A stretch of DNA of 64,000 nt from Adiantum capillus-veneris (lineage: Eukaryota; Streptophyta; Polypodiopsida; Polypodiales; Pteridaceae): contig CM043944.1 of the NCBI GenBank assembly GCA_014529385.2, forward strand, positions 77,333,884 through 77,397,883. Reading direction: 5' to 3'. The notes beneath the pieces are model-generated. The model made no database searches. It was not told the DNA's origin and saw nothing but the letters and a program-made list of their open reading frames with translations. Below, one piece after another: positions 1-10,699 of this stretch. Each line of letters begins with the position of its first letter. Position 1 is the first letter of the stretch. A program made the position numbers and the translations under genes.

Positions 1-640
1 TTGACGGCATGAACCCTGTAACAGTACTATGTGTGGTACGGTCAGCCCATAAAGCATAGGGTAGCAATCGAGGCCAATCACCAAGATTTCCTTTGCATGC
101 TTTAGCCAATGCCTTGATAATGGGGGGATATCTCCTCTCACTTTTACCATTTCCTTCTGGGTTATATGCCATAGTGAGAAATAATTTAATACCTAGACGA
201 GCAAAGAATTCTCCGGCCTCATCAACATCAAGTTCTCCTCTATCTGTGGTAATATTCCCAACATGTCCATATCTGCATATTACATGTTCAAGTAAAAACT
301 TCCATACCGCACTTGTAGCTTTGGTTAACAAAGCCCTCCCTTCAACCTGGTTTGTCAATCTTCCCTGGCAAGCACAATATACCTCATTTGCCATAATCAT
401 GTAGGCATTGTAATCAAATTGACTACCCATTTGAAATGCATACACACTGGATATGTTGGATGTAACCCTCACGGTGCTTTACATTTGAGTACATTTGACA
501 CATATTACAAGTTTCAACAAAGTGTACCACACCTTTATACATTCCCTTCCACCAACATCGATCTTTGATTTTAGCAAAAGTGGCCCAAATTCCCTATGAC
601 CTGCCCATAATGACTCGTGGAACTCTTTAAGTACTTGGAG
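1..640 (-). pseudogene. integrase, broken and partial (element 1)
   Basis: This would be the integrase that inserts the cDNA copy. In the minus-strand translation, a zinc-binding end with CNMCQM and a following His is seen near 480-520. A core-like stretch reading ALWADRTTHSTVTGF lies at the very left edge (1-60). Between them several stops interrupt the frame. The domain is incomplete because the window ends inside the catalytic core. It directly follows the RNase H of the same element. Confidence 0.7.
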
Positions 641-645
641 TTATG

Positions 646-2214
646 TTACCCTATCACAAACCACTCGTTGAGGGGTTCCTTTCCGCTTCTTTGGATGTTT
701 CCATAAAAGCCCATCTTGTAAGAAATATCCATAATCCTTTTTGAAGAGGTAAAGAACCTCAAGCCCACGACTTCATCTTTTGAAACCATAGTTTCTTCAT
801 CATCAAATCTGGCCCTGGACAACATATGAGCTACTGGACTATCCTTACTTGCAATGTGATGAAACTCAGGATTTAACGACTTTACATATGCTGTCCAACG
901 TAGCATAGCTACATCTGGTGTAGAACAACTTGTGATCATCCCGAGTAATGGCAAGCAATCTATCTCCACTATTATAGAAGCACAAAAAAAGTACTCCTTG
1001 CCTCACCTTAGGGCAGTTGCTATGCCCCAAATTTCCCTTTTTACTTGCGGATATGCTCTCTGCCAGGCACTTAATACTTTGGCACCAAATCTGATAGTAT
1101 ACCTTTTCCCCTCCTCGTCATCTTGTCCAATAGCCCACCCAATACCTGTGGGGCTCATGTCAATCGTCACAATGATTGGCCTTCCGCTTTTGTAGTCTGC
1201 TTTCCTTAATGTAGGAGCCTCTTGTAACATCTTCTTCAGTTTACGAATAGCCTTTGAGTGTTCCTCTTTCCAAACGAATTTTTGTCCCTTTCTGAGCAAC
1301 TGGTATAATACGTCTACAACATGTGAAAAATGGGGTAACCATATCAGGTAAAAAACACACGCACCTACAAATCTTTGCACTTATGAAATTGAATTACATG
1401 TCTCTTTCATCATTTGAATAGCATCCACTTTCATAGGGCTGGGTCTTCTACCAGATGGTCCACATAAGTGTCCCACGATCAAGACTTCTTTTACCCCAAA
1501 CATAGACTTTTGGCCTGAGAGTGTAAGGTTGACCTCTTCAAGCCTTGATAATATCCTGTCACAATAAACAATATGGTTAGCCACAAATTGTCTGCACCCC
1601 CTCTTATCTTTGACTTCATCTTTTTCACCCTCTTCACACCCTTTTATCGGCAGATCATCAATAAAAGGCATGGTAACCTGAGGAATGAAATCCTGCAACA
1701 CTTTATTCATCCCATTCATCATGTGAGCACTTGAATTGGTTGCTCCCTATGGCGAAGTATAGATTCTTACTAATCCCAAAGGAGTATGCATGATTGTTAG
1801 ATCCCTACTTTCCATAGCCATTTGAAATTGATCATAGCCTGAATACAAGTCCCCCATGAAATAGATGGCTCTTCCTTCAAAATCATCAACCACTGGACCT
1901 GTTCCCACATTTTTTATAATTACCTTGTTTACCGGCTGCATATCCTGCATGAACCTCAATGTACCATTCTTATTGGGAACCATAAACCACATGCTACAAT
2001 AAGGATCACATGAGGGCTCCAAAATGCCCATCTTAATCTTCTCATTGAGCAAATCAACCAACTTAGGAAGATGAGCCTTTAGAACTGGAATATGCCATAA
2101 ATTCCAAGGCAAATGCGGAACTATAAATATTACCATGGGAGCTACAACACTATGATCAATGCAAACGATCTTACCCGGTTGGAAAGCGAAAGCCTTCCCA
2201 TGCTTCTTCAACAT
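646..2214 (-). pseudogene. reverse transcriptase-RNase H, broken (element 1)
   Basis: Minus-strand pieces at 1747-2214, 1381-1722, 1003-1380 and 646-969 are consecutive parts of a gypsy RT-RNase H. The first holds the fingers and palm motif A (YFMGDLYSGYDQF). The second holds the catalytic box as MPFIDDLPIKG, with FIDD where most gypsy elements have YVDD or FFDD. The third begins the thumb and RNase H, with TIDMSPTGIGWAIG. The fourth is the RNase H end, with MLRWTAYVKSLNPEFHHIA. In-frame stops and shifts separate the four pieces. RT would copy the RNA to DNA and RNase H would remove the template. Confidence 0.85.
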
Positions 2215-2267
2215 TTCTCAAAAACATTCTATCTCTTCTTGATTTAGAAAATTTGCATCACGAATCT

Positions 2268-2802
2268 TTAATTCCTGTAGTGCCCAACTTTACTTGGATC
2301 TCGGAGGATAGGTTGCTCAGATGATTTCTCCATAACTATATCACTCTCTTTTGGCAACGGAATGGCCACTGGTCTGACCTTCTTTGCCACTGTTTTGTAT
2401 TTTGTATTCACTTGTACCTCCTCTGCATCCAACTCATCTTTGAATTGCAAAATATAATCATACATGTTAAGAGAGTTTATGTTAACCATATTTATCCCAG
2501 CTTGATCATTAGATTGTATCACTTTATCCAATTCTCCCACTATATCCACAAACACTATTCTTCAAAAATTCTTGAAATTGCTTCATCTGGGTCCAGTATT
2601 TCATATCCTTGAAGTATGCCTTGGACATTGCAAACATGTTTACTCTCCCATTTGCACAAATCATTGGATTTTTTGTAAGATATCGAACCCTCTGAAGCCA
2701 ATCCCAAATATCCTGAAGAAAAAGTCTCATCCTTTCAGCGAGAACTTCTCCTCCAAAGCACCATCGTAGTCCCGCTTTACAATGGCACTTGGAAAAAATC
2801 AT
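2268..2802 (-). pseudogene. protease-RT linker of gypsy polyprotein, broken (element 1)
   Basis: Two short minus-strand frames (2268-2555 and 2524-2802) link the protease frame to the RT frame. They have no recognisable domain of their own, but a run of acidic and lysine-rich residues (DELDAEEVQVNTKYKTVAKK) is typical of the spacer between protease and RT. They overlap by about 30 bases in different frames, which shows a frameshift. The assignment rests on position only. Confidence 0.5.
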
Positions 2803-2861
2803 GAAAACCTCTGTTCTCTTTGAATTCTTTCATCGGATGATCTCTTAAGGTATCCCTTTTC

Positions 2862-3989
2862 CTAGCGTGATCCACAAAATTGAATTGCCTTCTTACCATC
2901 ACGACTTCTGATTCTAGCATACGTGGATCCATCATCTAAAACCTTGGTTTCCATTCTCACTGCCATAATGTAAGGCTGCCCTAAGATGACTAGATATGTA
3001 GAGTGATCTTGTATGAAAAAATTTTGTTCATCGCTTACATCCCCTATGGTTATTTTAACATTAGGGCATGCACCATACAAATCCTCTGATTGTGCATTGG
3101 CAGCTCGGATATGCCACCCATGCTCCACATCAACAGGCCACTTTCCTTTCAAGAATAAGCTCTTTGACATAAGATTCACTTCTGACCCATGATCTACCAA
3201 TGCAACAGTTGGTTCCTCTGAATCACCTACCTTTACCAAAGTTTCAGTAGTAGCCTTGGCCCAATGATTTTGTGTAAAATGGATGCGAGGTACATCTTCT
3301 CCATACTCATCATGCTTTACCCGTTTTGGAAGCTCATCGTTGTCAACTATGCTTCCCCATTCATCTTGCCCCAGTTCTTCTTCATTAACACTGCCCATAA
3401 TAGCTTCAATTTCTTCATAAATTCTATGCACCCCCTGTGTCCTGGTTGGGTCGTTTTCAGGCCCATACACTATTTGGCGCTTCCTTTTCATGAGATCAAT
3501 AATATTGTCATGGAATTCCCGCTTTGCAATTCCTAGGATCTCACCTAGGGTGAACTCCACCCTACTATTCAAAATGCGTTCCTCAAGTACCTTCCTCACA
3601 TCGGTAGCTTGTTCAATATCAAATCTCAGCTTATATGAAGGGCCTCGTGCTTTTCCCACCTTTTTCTCCTTCTCGGCTTCATCCATTGAGATGTCGGGCA
3701 TGGTAAGAGGCGCTCCTGAGATAGACTCCTTTCCCTTTGAAGTTCCTGCCAGATCCTCTTCCCTCTTTCGCTTCTCTTCTACAAAAGCTTCATTGTTTTG
3801 AGATTTAGCTATGTATGCATATACTGAGAGGGAATCTACAAGGTCTTCCCATCCAGTAGTCTTTCTAATACAATTTCCCACTTGACACAATTGTTGATAC
3901 CCAACCTTTCCTTTTTTTGATGTTGTCATGACCCCATTCCCGTTAGAACCTTCAATTGGTTTTTCATGCCCTTTGTTCTCAATCTGCAT
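2862..3989 (-). pseudogene. gag C-terminus and aspartic protease of gypsy element 1
   Basis: This is a 375-residue open frame, the longest intact piece of the element. The N-terminal 200 residues are lysine/glutamate-rich gag spacer. A retropepsin-like domain lies at about residues 240-340, with VALVDHGSEVNLMSKSLF as the active-site loop and VILGQPYIMAVR as the second conserved strand. The active-site triad reads Asp-His-Gly instead of Asp-Ser/Thr-Gly, so catalysis is doubtful. In a working element this enzyme would cut Gag-Pol into mature proteins. The frame is closed upstream by a stop at about 3990, so the protein is cut off from the rest of gag. Confidence 0.8.
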
Positions 3990-4028
3990 ATCGTAAGTTA
4001 GTGCTTCAGCTACACTTGCATGGTGTTC

Positions 4029-5080
4029 CTACAACATCTCTTCCATGCTTTTCTTCATACCACCTCTTCCATATTTGGTCTTTAGAGGCAACCCTGTTTC
4101 TCGCAAGTGTATCAGACCATCTTTCCAAAAAACCACATCTTTACACTTGGCTTCAGCAAACTCCTCGCAATCATTCCTGACATGGTCAAGACTGTCACAC
4201 CAACACATACCGTATTGACTCCCACTTCCTCTCTGTGGATCACCTTGTCTCGACCAGGAGGTTGAACCTTTCTCTTCAAGCTTCACAGCTTTCCCTTCAC
4301 AAGATCATCCATGAATGACTCCTCTAGCTTTGGAATCTTCTCCTTTATCGGCACAAGAACCTCTTTTTCCCTTTCTCCCGTCTTTGCATTCATCCCAACC
4401 AACTTATCCAGTCTTTTTTGTCGTTTCACCACCATATTGACTGCTTCAATGACTTCTTTCCAATCCAATTTCAGCCCCAAGTCCCCTGTGGGATCCTCGA
4501 AGAGACCCAGTAAGCTTTTTTGCAATTTCAGATTTGTAGCCTACACAAAGAGTTCTACTTTCTCCGAATTAAGAGCAGCCCGTTCGGTTGAAGACAATTA
4601 GGCAAATCTTTTTTCAAATTCTCTTAACAATTCAAGAGCAGATAGCCCCTTATTATGCTATTGCACCTACTTCAAAAAACTCTTCTTTGTAACACGTTCC
4701 TTATCCTCAAGAAAATATTCATCCTTGAGAGCTTGTTTGAACTACGTCCACGTAGCACCATGTGCAATTCTTAGTTCCTCAATCCGTGCACGTAATTCAG
4801 GCACAACAACGGGTACAAAATTCTCCACTGCAGCATGCTCCTCTGCTCCCTTGTCTTACATAACCTGCTCATAAACTTTGCAAAAGTTAAAAATGTCACA
4901 ACCTTCAAACCGCCCCAATTTATATGTCACTGCTTGTCTAGCTTCACGAATCCGAGCTTCCATTTCTCTTTCCATACTTTGAGTCATCATCTGTTGGTGG
5001 TGCAGATGTTGTTGATGCATAAGTGCAGCAAATTGTTGTATTAATTGTTGCATACCATTATCTTGGCATGCCGACATCAC
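4029..5080 (-). pseudogene. gag, broken (element 1)
   Basis: Minus-strand pieces at 4856-5080, 4283-4525 and 4029-4286 form the remains of gag, the capsid/nucleocapsid precursor. The first starts just inside the PBS, as expected for gag, with a Gln/His/Met-rich coiled segment (MMSACQDNGMQQLIQQFAAL). The last holds a degenerate CCHC zinc knuckle, MCWCDSLDHVRNDC. The first Cys spacing is one residue instead of two, apparently by mutation of the usual CxWC. The middle (about 4530-4850) is broken by stops. Confidence 0.7.
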
Positions 5081-5103
5081 TACTTTTGCCTACCTCGGTT
5101 AGT

Positions 5104-5121
5104 TTCACGTCGGGTTCACCA
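5104..5121 (-). promoter_or_regulatory. tRNA primer-binding site of element 1
   Basis: Minus-strand TGGTGAACCCGACGTGA starts five bases after the LTR-terminal CA and before gag. The plus strand therefore reads as a tRNA 3' end finishing in CCA. This is not the tRNA-iMet site used by the chromoviruses elsewhere in the window. I cannot name the primer tRNA with certainty. Confidence 0.7.
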
Positions 5122-5126
5122 AATTT

Positions 5127-5782
5127 TGTCAGAGTGCGCATCTCTTCAGGGTCGGCTGGGAAAGCGTCAAGCTTCTAGCTGTAGACGGAGAAGCAATCGA
5201 GGCGTAAACCAAGGGAAAGTAGTGTGATTAGGGCCAATTTAGTGTTAATAAGATGATATAGAGGTGTTTAGAGAGAATTGCAAGAGAATATCATAGATCA
5301 AAACAGAGTTAATTGGCTAAAATCCGTCTTACAATAGATATTAACACTTAATTGAGCTAGCAAGTAAAAGATGTATCCATTAAACAGATATCTGGAACCC
5401 TTGATACAAATTGGTTGCATGCGCCAACATCGGTATGCCTACTGATTTGAAATCCCCTATTCAGATAACCCAAACCGGATGGAAAAAATCCACAACTTGC
5501 TAAATAAACTTCAACCTCTAAAGCCTGCTCCTTCTTCCTCTTCCTTCTGCTCGTCAAAAATTCCTCTCCTCCCCCCATCAAAACTATCCAAAAAACTGCC
5601 CCCCTTAAGGCACATCCGACCCCCTATTTTTAGCCCCCCATCTTTATTTAGCCCCATATTTATTTAGCTTTTTCATGGCGTGTGTAATTCCCACTTTTCC
5701 CTATTTTTCGGATCCTTCTCATGTCCATCGCCACTATTCTTAGCTTGCCTTAAGCTCCACGACTCAATACTTTAATATTGAT
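5127..5782 (-). repeat. 5' LTR of element 1 (outer boundary uncertain)
   Basis: The gag-proximal end is set by TG at 5127 on the plus strand (CA on the minus strand) next to the PBS. A minus-strand AAATAAATA-type TATA candidate lies near 5660, where an LTR promoter would sit. The upstream end is not visible because the partner LTR is outside the window. I let it run to the start of the tandem array at 5783, which may be too far or too short. Confidence 0.5.
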
Positions 5783-6983
5783 ACTGGTCTCAGATTTTCG
5801 TTGTACTAGTCTGGTGCAACTATACTGCGATACTGGTGGCTAACCCGGCACAAACCTGGCTCTAGTGAAACTTCAACTGATGATAACTTGGCAATACTGT
5901 ACTGGTGTGACAGGCCTGGCCATACTGGTACTGGTTTCATTGGTACTGGTGCAGCTATACTGCTATACTGGCGGCTAACCCAGCACAAACTTGGCTCCGT
6001 CAAAACTTCAACTGCTAATAACTTGGCAATATTGTACTGGTATGACTGGCCTGGCCATACTGGTACCGATCTCACTGGTACTGGTACAGCTATACTGCTA
6101 TATTGGTGGCTAACCCGGCACAAAGCTGGCTCTGATGAAACTTCAATTGCTGATAACTTGGCATCCAGGTACTGGTTACCGATCTTTCAACCTGTCTGGC
6201 CCTATCTGGAGCCCACTTTGGTCCATGAATCCACATAAAGCATACATCTCTGGCCCTCTGGCTGACATAACAGTTGGTAACATTGGTCTGGCAATACTAG
6301 TATTGGTATGACTGGCCTGACCCTTGCAAACTTTAATTGTTGATAACTAGGCAATATTGTACTGGTATGACTGGCATGGCCCCCGCAAACTTCAACTACT
6401 AATAACTTGGTAATACTGGACTGGTATGACTGGACTGGCCCCCGCAAACTTTAACTACTAATAACTTGGCAATATTGTACTGGCATGACTGGCCTGGCCC
6501 CCGCAAACTTCAACTGCTGATAACTTGGCAATAATGTACTAATATAACTGACCTGGCCCTCACAAACTTCAACTGCTGTGATAACTTGACAATATTAAAG
6601 TGGTATGACTGGCCTGGCCATACTAGTACTGGTCTCACTGGTAATGGTGCAAGTATACTGCTATATTGGCGAATAACCCGGCATAAAGTTGGCTCTGACG
6701 AAACTTCAAATGCTAATAACTTGGCATACTGTACTGGTATGACTGACCTGTCCATATTGGTATTGGTCTCACTAGTGAGCGAGAACAAAGCCCATCGGCT
6801 CGGCTGCACCCACTGATCTCACTGGTACTGGTATGACTGGCCTGGTCCCCCTCAAACTTCAACTACTGATAACTTGGCAATATTGTACTTGGTATGACTG
6901 GCCTGGCGCCCGCAAACTTCAACTATTGATAACTTGACAATAATGTACTGGTATGACTGGCCTGGTCATATTGGTACTGGTCT
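5783..6983. repeat. minisatellite with 135-bp and 59-bp related units
   Basis: Units built from ACTGGTATGACTGGCCTGG and AACTTCAACTGCTGATAACTT repeat through the whole block. A 135-bp period is exact in the left part: the word TACTGC starts at 5823 and again at 5958 and 6093. A shorter 59-bp period is seen in the middle: ACTGG starts at 6361, 6420, 6479 and 6538. The 135-bp unit looks like the 59-bp unit plus a 76-bp insert that carries the GGCTAACCCGGCACAAA segment. Units differ by scattered substitutions. The frames open across it are by-products of the periodicity. Confidence 0.9.
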
Positions 6984-7027
6984 CACTGGTAACATTGTCC
7001 CTAAGTTTGTCAAAACCTTGAATTTGT

Positions 7028-7830
7028 ATGCAGATTTGCATCTTTCACCCGTGCCCACAAAGCGGCATGACAACGTTCTTACGCAAATGGAGTGATATTC
7101 ATAGGCTAAGACCCACCCTAGATATTAAGACAACTATGGAAACAAGTCTATCTCTTAAAGGCAAGGCATATAAGTGGTGGATGACATTTCCAATAGATAC
7201 TCGTCCTCCATCTTGGGCTGCATTTCAAGCTTCTTTCTCCAAAGAGTTTTGGACTCCAATGAAGAGGATAAGAATCCGTTAGCATAAGATGCATGCCGCA
7301 TGTCACGCCTCTCTCTCACTTAGTATCTTTCTAAGTATTGGGAAATCATAGTAAAACTAGAATGTCTAAATGAATTTCAAAAGATACGGGGTTTTAATAG
7401 GGGTCTTGACAAAGACTATCATCTTCACGTCAAGACCCAACATCCAAAAACTTTAGAAGAGGCCATCGATCGTGCCCAAAGATATGATGATGACCAAGAG
7501 AGGAAGGGAAATGTTCCCTACTCTCCAAGAATACTTTTGATAAAAGTAATTTGGCTAAGAGCCAATGGCGAGGTAGATCTCCCACACGTTCCAAGAGGAG
7601 CAAGAGACAATCTACCTCTCCGCACCTGCAAGAGGCTAAGAAGCCTAAGTAATCACGAGATACTCCACATGGGTCTCTCAGCATTGCTGATTTTGAGCGT
7701 GAAAAGAAACACAATTTGTGTTTTAGATGTCGTTCGAACCAGCATAACAAGAATGATTGTCCTCTTTTGCAAGGCAAAGAAAAAGGTCATGCACATGGTG
7801 CAACGCCTCACATTATATTTATCTCCTAAA
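7028..7830 (+). pseudogene. gag with CCHC knuckle, broken (element 2)
   Basis: The first frame (7028-7282) is a retrotransposon gag core with KGKAYKWWMTFPIDTRPPSWAAFQASF, the hydrophobic/Trp pattern of the family. After a stop the homology goes on at about 7330-7510 (LDKDYHLHVKTQHPKTLEEA and an RAQ helix). At about 7695-7760 a complete zinc knuckle CFRCRSNQHNKNDC (CX2CX4HX4C) is readable in another frame. Gag would form the particle, and the knuckle would bind the RNA. At least two frame breaks separate the parts. Confidence 0.75.
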
Positions 7831-7873
7831 TATTGTGATGTAGAGGTTCTTCATTTGGGAAAAAAAAGCATAA

Positions 7874-8422
7874 GTGTTGTGTGGCTGCTTCAATGTGGCA
7901 GTCCCCACCTTTGTCCCCCATGAGTTGATTTTCATGCATGGCACTATTACCGGACAATGTGTTCATATGTTAGTCGATGATGGTGCAACTCATAACTTCC
8001 TGAACTATAAGCTAGTCAAGAAATTGAAGCTTACACAGAGCTCCCACAAGTATGTGGTAGAGCAGATGTCTAGATATGATAAAGAAGTATGGGACACGGT
8101 AGTTCAAGGGGTTGAGCTTATTATTCAAGATCATACGATGACCCTTGAATTTCAAGCTATGAACATGGACCATGCTAATGTAGTTTTAGGACGAGAGTGG
8201 CTGCATGGTTTAGGAAACACATTGCACGATAGTTATGAACACAACTCCTTATCCTTTATGGCCAATGGTAAACATGTGATTTTGCTTGGTGAGAAAAATA
8301 TACCATCCTTTATGGCCAATGGTAAACATGTGCTTTTGCTTGGTGAAAAAAAATATACCAATGGTAAACATGTGCTTTTGCTTGGTGAGAAAAATATACC
8401 ATATGCTGTGAGCGTACGTTAG
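7874..8422 (+). pseudogene. aspartic protease, altered active site (element 2)
   Basis: This is a 182-residue frame. The retropepsin-like domain covers about residues 15-125, with VHMLVDDGATHNFLNYKL as the active-site loop and VVLGREWLHGLG as the second conserved strand. The family motif is Asp-Ser-Gly-Ala-Thr-His; here it is Asp-Asp-Gly, so the enzyme is probably inactive. The tail contains a tandem repeat of about 15-20 residues (see 8258-8400). The frame ends where the internal deletion joins it to integrase. Confidence 0.8.
8258..8400 (+). repeat. three-copy tandem repeat at deletion junction
   Basis: The word AATGGTAAACATGTG followed by TTTTGCTTGGTGAGAAAA occurs three times, near 8263, 8319 and 8361. 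The first two copies are longer, starting with CCTTTATGGCC, and 56 bases apart; the third is 42 bases later and lacks that lead. They encode repeated NGKHVLLLGEKN. The repeats sit just before the point where pol is missing, so repair slippage during the deletion is plausible. Confidence 0.85.
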
Positions 8423-8424
8423 CA

Positions 8425-8985
8425 TTGCCTATATTGGAATTTGCTTATAATAGTTCAAACCATGTGACTACAGGGTTTAGTCCGTTTATGCTTTTATATG
8501 GTTTTCAACCTAGATCACCCGTTACCCTGGGGTTGGCTACGGAGAAGATACAACAAGCGAAGGATTTTCTCCAAGACCATTTTGATATGCTTCAAGTTGC
8601 TCGACAGAATGTTAAGCAAGCTCAAGATCGATATAAGATAAGAAGTACACAGATGAGTTCTTGCTACTTTCCAAGGAGGCGACAACGTTTTCCTCGAGGT
8701 TCCGGAGCATTTAGAAAATCTAAAGACGAGAAAAGTTGCTAAACTTTCACCACAATATTGTGGACCATTTACCGTTCTCAAACGCATAGGTCAAGTTGTC
8801 TATAAGTTAGCTCTTCTCGAGCACTCACGAGTTCATCCCGTTTTTCGTGTTAGCCGTTTACGAAAATAGCTAGTACAGAATGATAATGTCATTGGCACAG
8901 GTGTGTTAGTTGACCTTATCAAACCGCCAACCATCCCTCATGAACTCAAAAAGGTTTTAAATTCTCATGAGCTTCGCACCTGTAA
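8425..8985 (+). pseudogene. integrase C-terminal part, broken (element 2)
   Basis: The frame at 8425-8742 matches the end of a gypsy integrase core: LEFAYNSSNHVTTGFSPFML, then the VARQNVKQAQDRYK helix. After a frameshift the GPFTVLKRIGQVVYKLALL segment and HPVFRVSRLRK (about 8760-8870) give the post-core domain. A short homologous tail with IPHELKKVLNSHELRT follows to about 8980. The zinc-binding end and the catalytic DDE core are absent because of the internal deletion. Confidence 0.75.
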
Positions 8986-9005
8986 TGGAATTGATATTTT
9001 GATTT

Positions 9006-9457
9006 ATTGCAGCTGATAGGTGGAAAATGCATAACTGCTCTATGTACAAAGGAAGCAGATTCATTATCATTGTATTATTAAAGAGCTCTTTGTGAGCTAT
9101 AGTCACTTTTTGTCCGGGTGGACAATGTGTATCCATTTATGAGCATTCAAAAATCTATAAGTAAACATGTGCAAAAGGAAAATGCTCACTCTTGCACGTG
9201 GGGAGATTGCACCCAGGGCTTGTGTTATTTTCCTCTCCTCTTCCCTCTCCTCTCTCGTCATGCCGGCGTAGCACTCCGCTCTAGGAGGTACGCATACACG
9301 TGTTCTCTCACTCTATCTCGCTCTCTGTCTCTCTCTGTTTGTGTTGAGCTCGATTATGGATTTGTGCGAGTCGTCAGGTATGTAGATTTGTTTGTTTATT
9401 GCTTGTAGCATGTTATTTTGGTATTTTGCAGGGCCCTTTGCACTTCCATTTGTAGCA
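9006..9457 (+). repeat. LTR end (start uncertain)
   Basis: The right end is well defined: GTAGCA at 9452-9457 followed by one base and then a tRNA-iMet primer site. A CT-rich stretch (9305-9340) and a following TTTGTTTGTTTATTG segment fit the R/U5 part of an LTR. The left end is a guess placed after the integrase tail. Because the PBS lies downstream, this LTR stands in the 5' position for whatever followed, not the expected 3' LTR of element 2. Confidence 0.5.
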
Positions 9458-9458
9458 A

Positions 9459-9470
9459 TGGTATCAGAGC
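9459..9470 (+). promoter_or_regulatory. tRNA-iMet primer-binding site
   Basis: TGGTATCAGAGC is exactly complementary to the 3' end of plant initiator methionine tRNA, as used by most plant LTR retrotransposons. It begins two bases after an LTR-type CA end. No gag follows; the next 600 bases are AT-rich and non-coding. Confidence 0.8.
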
Positions 9471-10170
9471 TAAGGATACACTCTTGGTAGCAAGAAAAAC
9501 ACCCGAGGTAGGATTTACCTTTCAGCAACGTAGCTCTACCCAATTCTATAGCATAGATAAGTACAATTACACACTTTTATTTTGTTTTATATAATTTTGT
9601 TTTTAAATCAATATCTCTTTTTAATGATGTATATCTTCGGGAATTTTGGGATACATTCAGTAGTAACCCTTGTATAATTTTTGACGTTAACAAGTGAACA
9701 TGAATCGGACAAAAATAAATTAATCAATTAAAAAAATGATGATATCTTACATACTTAGGAAAGCGTAAATATTGTTAACATAGTCATTAATTTTTTATTG
9801 TATTGACGTAAACACTTTTACTATAGTAGAGAGATCAATCCGACTATGGAAATTATTTGCTTGAATCTGATATATAGATATACATGTGTGTGTGTGGAAT
9901 AAACATTAAATAAATTACAGTAAAAGGAGCGAGTAAGAAAGATGAGTGATGCTTAAAAAGCTCAAAGAGGTGGGATGAGGAGTATTAAATCTGCGTAGAA
10001 TGAAGCTCAAGGTGTCTTCAACGAGTTTAACCCGTGAGAAACCACCCTAGAAAGATTTATATGTATAGAGGGTGGCGGCCATTCGTCGATACAGAAGCAA
10101 CAACAAATGAGTGACTTGACGCAGGAGAAGCAAGAAAGGGGCGACGAACACCAAACGGTAGCAAACTAGA

Positions 10171-10173
<3 letters not shown>
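9471..10173. other. AT-rich non-coding stretch
   Basis: No coding homology seen. It may be the leader of the element whose PBS is at 9459, cut off by later rearrangement. Long A/T runs and many stops in all frames make a gene unlikely. Confidence 0.5.

Positions 10174-10245
<72 letters not shown>
10174..10245. repeat. (CT)n microsatellite
   Basis: About 36 uninterrupted CT units. A CT-rich but irregular region goes on to about 10510. The Arg-Glu and Leu-Ser repeat frames across it are trivial products of the dinucleotide. Confidence 0.95.
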
Positions 10246-10248
<3 letters not shown>

Positions 10249-10699
10249 TAGCCACCAAAAACATTTACTCTCTCTCTTTGTCAACCGGCGACTACACACA
10301 CCATGTACCCACCTTCCTCACTAACAGGCTCACACAAGCCATGCAAAGTGGGATATGCTCTCTCTCTCGGCCGTCCACTCTCTCGACCAAAGCTCTCCCT
10401 TCTCTCTCTCAGAATTGCCACCAACAATCTCTCTCTATTTCTTAGCTTGCGGCCACACACCCATGGTAATCTCTCACTCTCACTCTCTCTCACTTTCTCA
10501 ACAGTTCGTTCGCTTTCTAACAACCCACTCTCCCAATTACAACCAGTGGCGCCCATATTTCTGACGTGCCGTCTGCATGCCCAACCCAAAGCATGCTGCT
10601 GCCTGAGAAAACGTAAGAAAATTCCCATATAAATCCACCACATCATCCACTGTGCATATGCCTCGACTAGAGAGAAAGTAGGCTTGACGAGGTGAGTGA

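Larger units (their letters stand above)
1..5126 (-). mobile_element. Ty3/gypsy retrotransposon, internal region (element 1), cut by window start
   Basis: Read on the minus strand, the order is primer site, gag, protease, reverse transcriptase, RNase H, integrase, which is the Ty3/gypsy order (integrase last). The integrase runs off the left edge of the window. The PBS is at 5104-5121 and an LTR begins at 5127. The coding region is interrupted by frameshifts and stops in every domain, so the copy is dead. It differs clearly from the chromoviruses further right: its gag, protease and RNase H do not match theirs. No chromodomain can be assessed because the 3' end lies outside the window. Confidence 0.9.
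7028..8985 (+). mobile_element. Ty3/gypsy element 2 with RT and RNase H deleted
   Basis: Plus-strand gag, CCHC knuckle and protease run directly into the end of integrase at about 8420. The whole RT, RNase H and integrase zinc/core region (normally 3 kb or more) is missing. This is therefore an internally deleted copy that could move only with help. It begins right after the minisatellite. The 3' end leads into an LTR-like region. Confidence 0.85.

Noticed and set aside
5806-6816. Overlapping frames with repeated TGTGAAILLYW-type segments, looking like a repeat protein
   Set aside because: They follow the 135-bp minisatellite (a multiple of three) on both strands; no start context or domain.
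5783-6983. CRISPR array
   Set aside because: Repeats are long, diverged and contiguous without unique spacers; the sequence is from a plant nucleus.
10057-10299. Frame with a long Arg-Glu repeat on the minus strand
   Set aside because: Translation of the (CT)n array; no conserved flanks.
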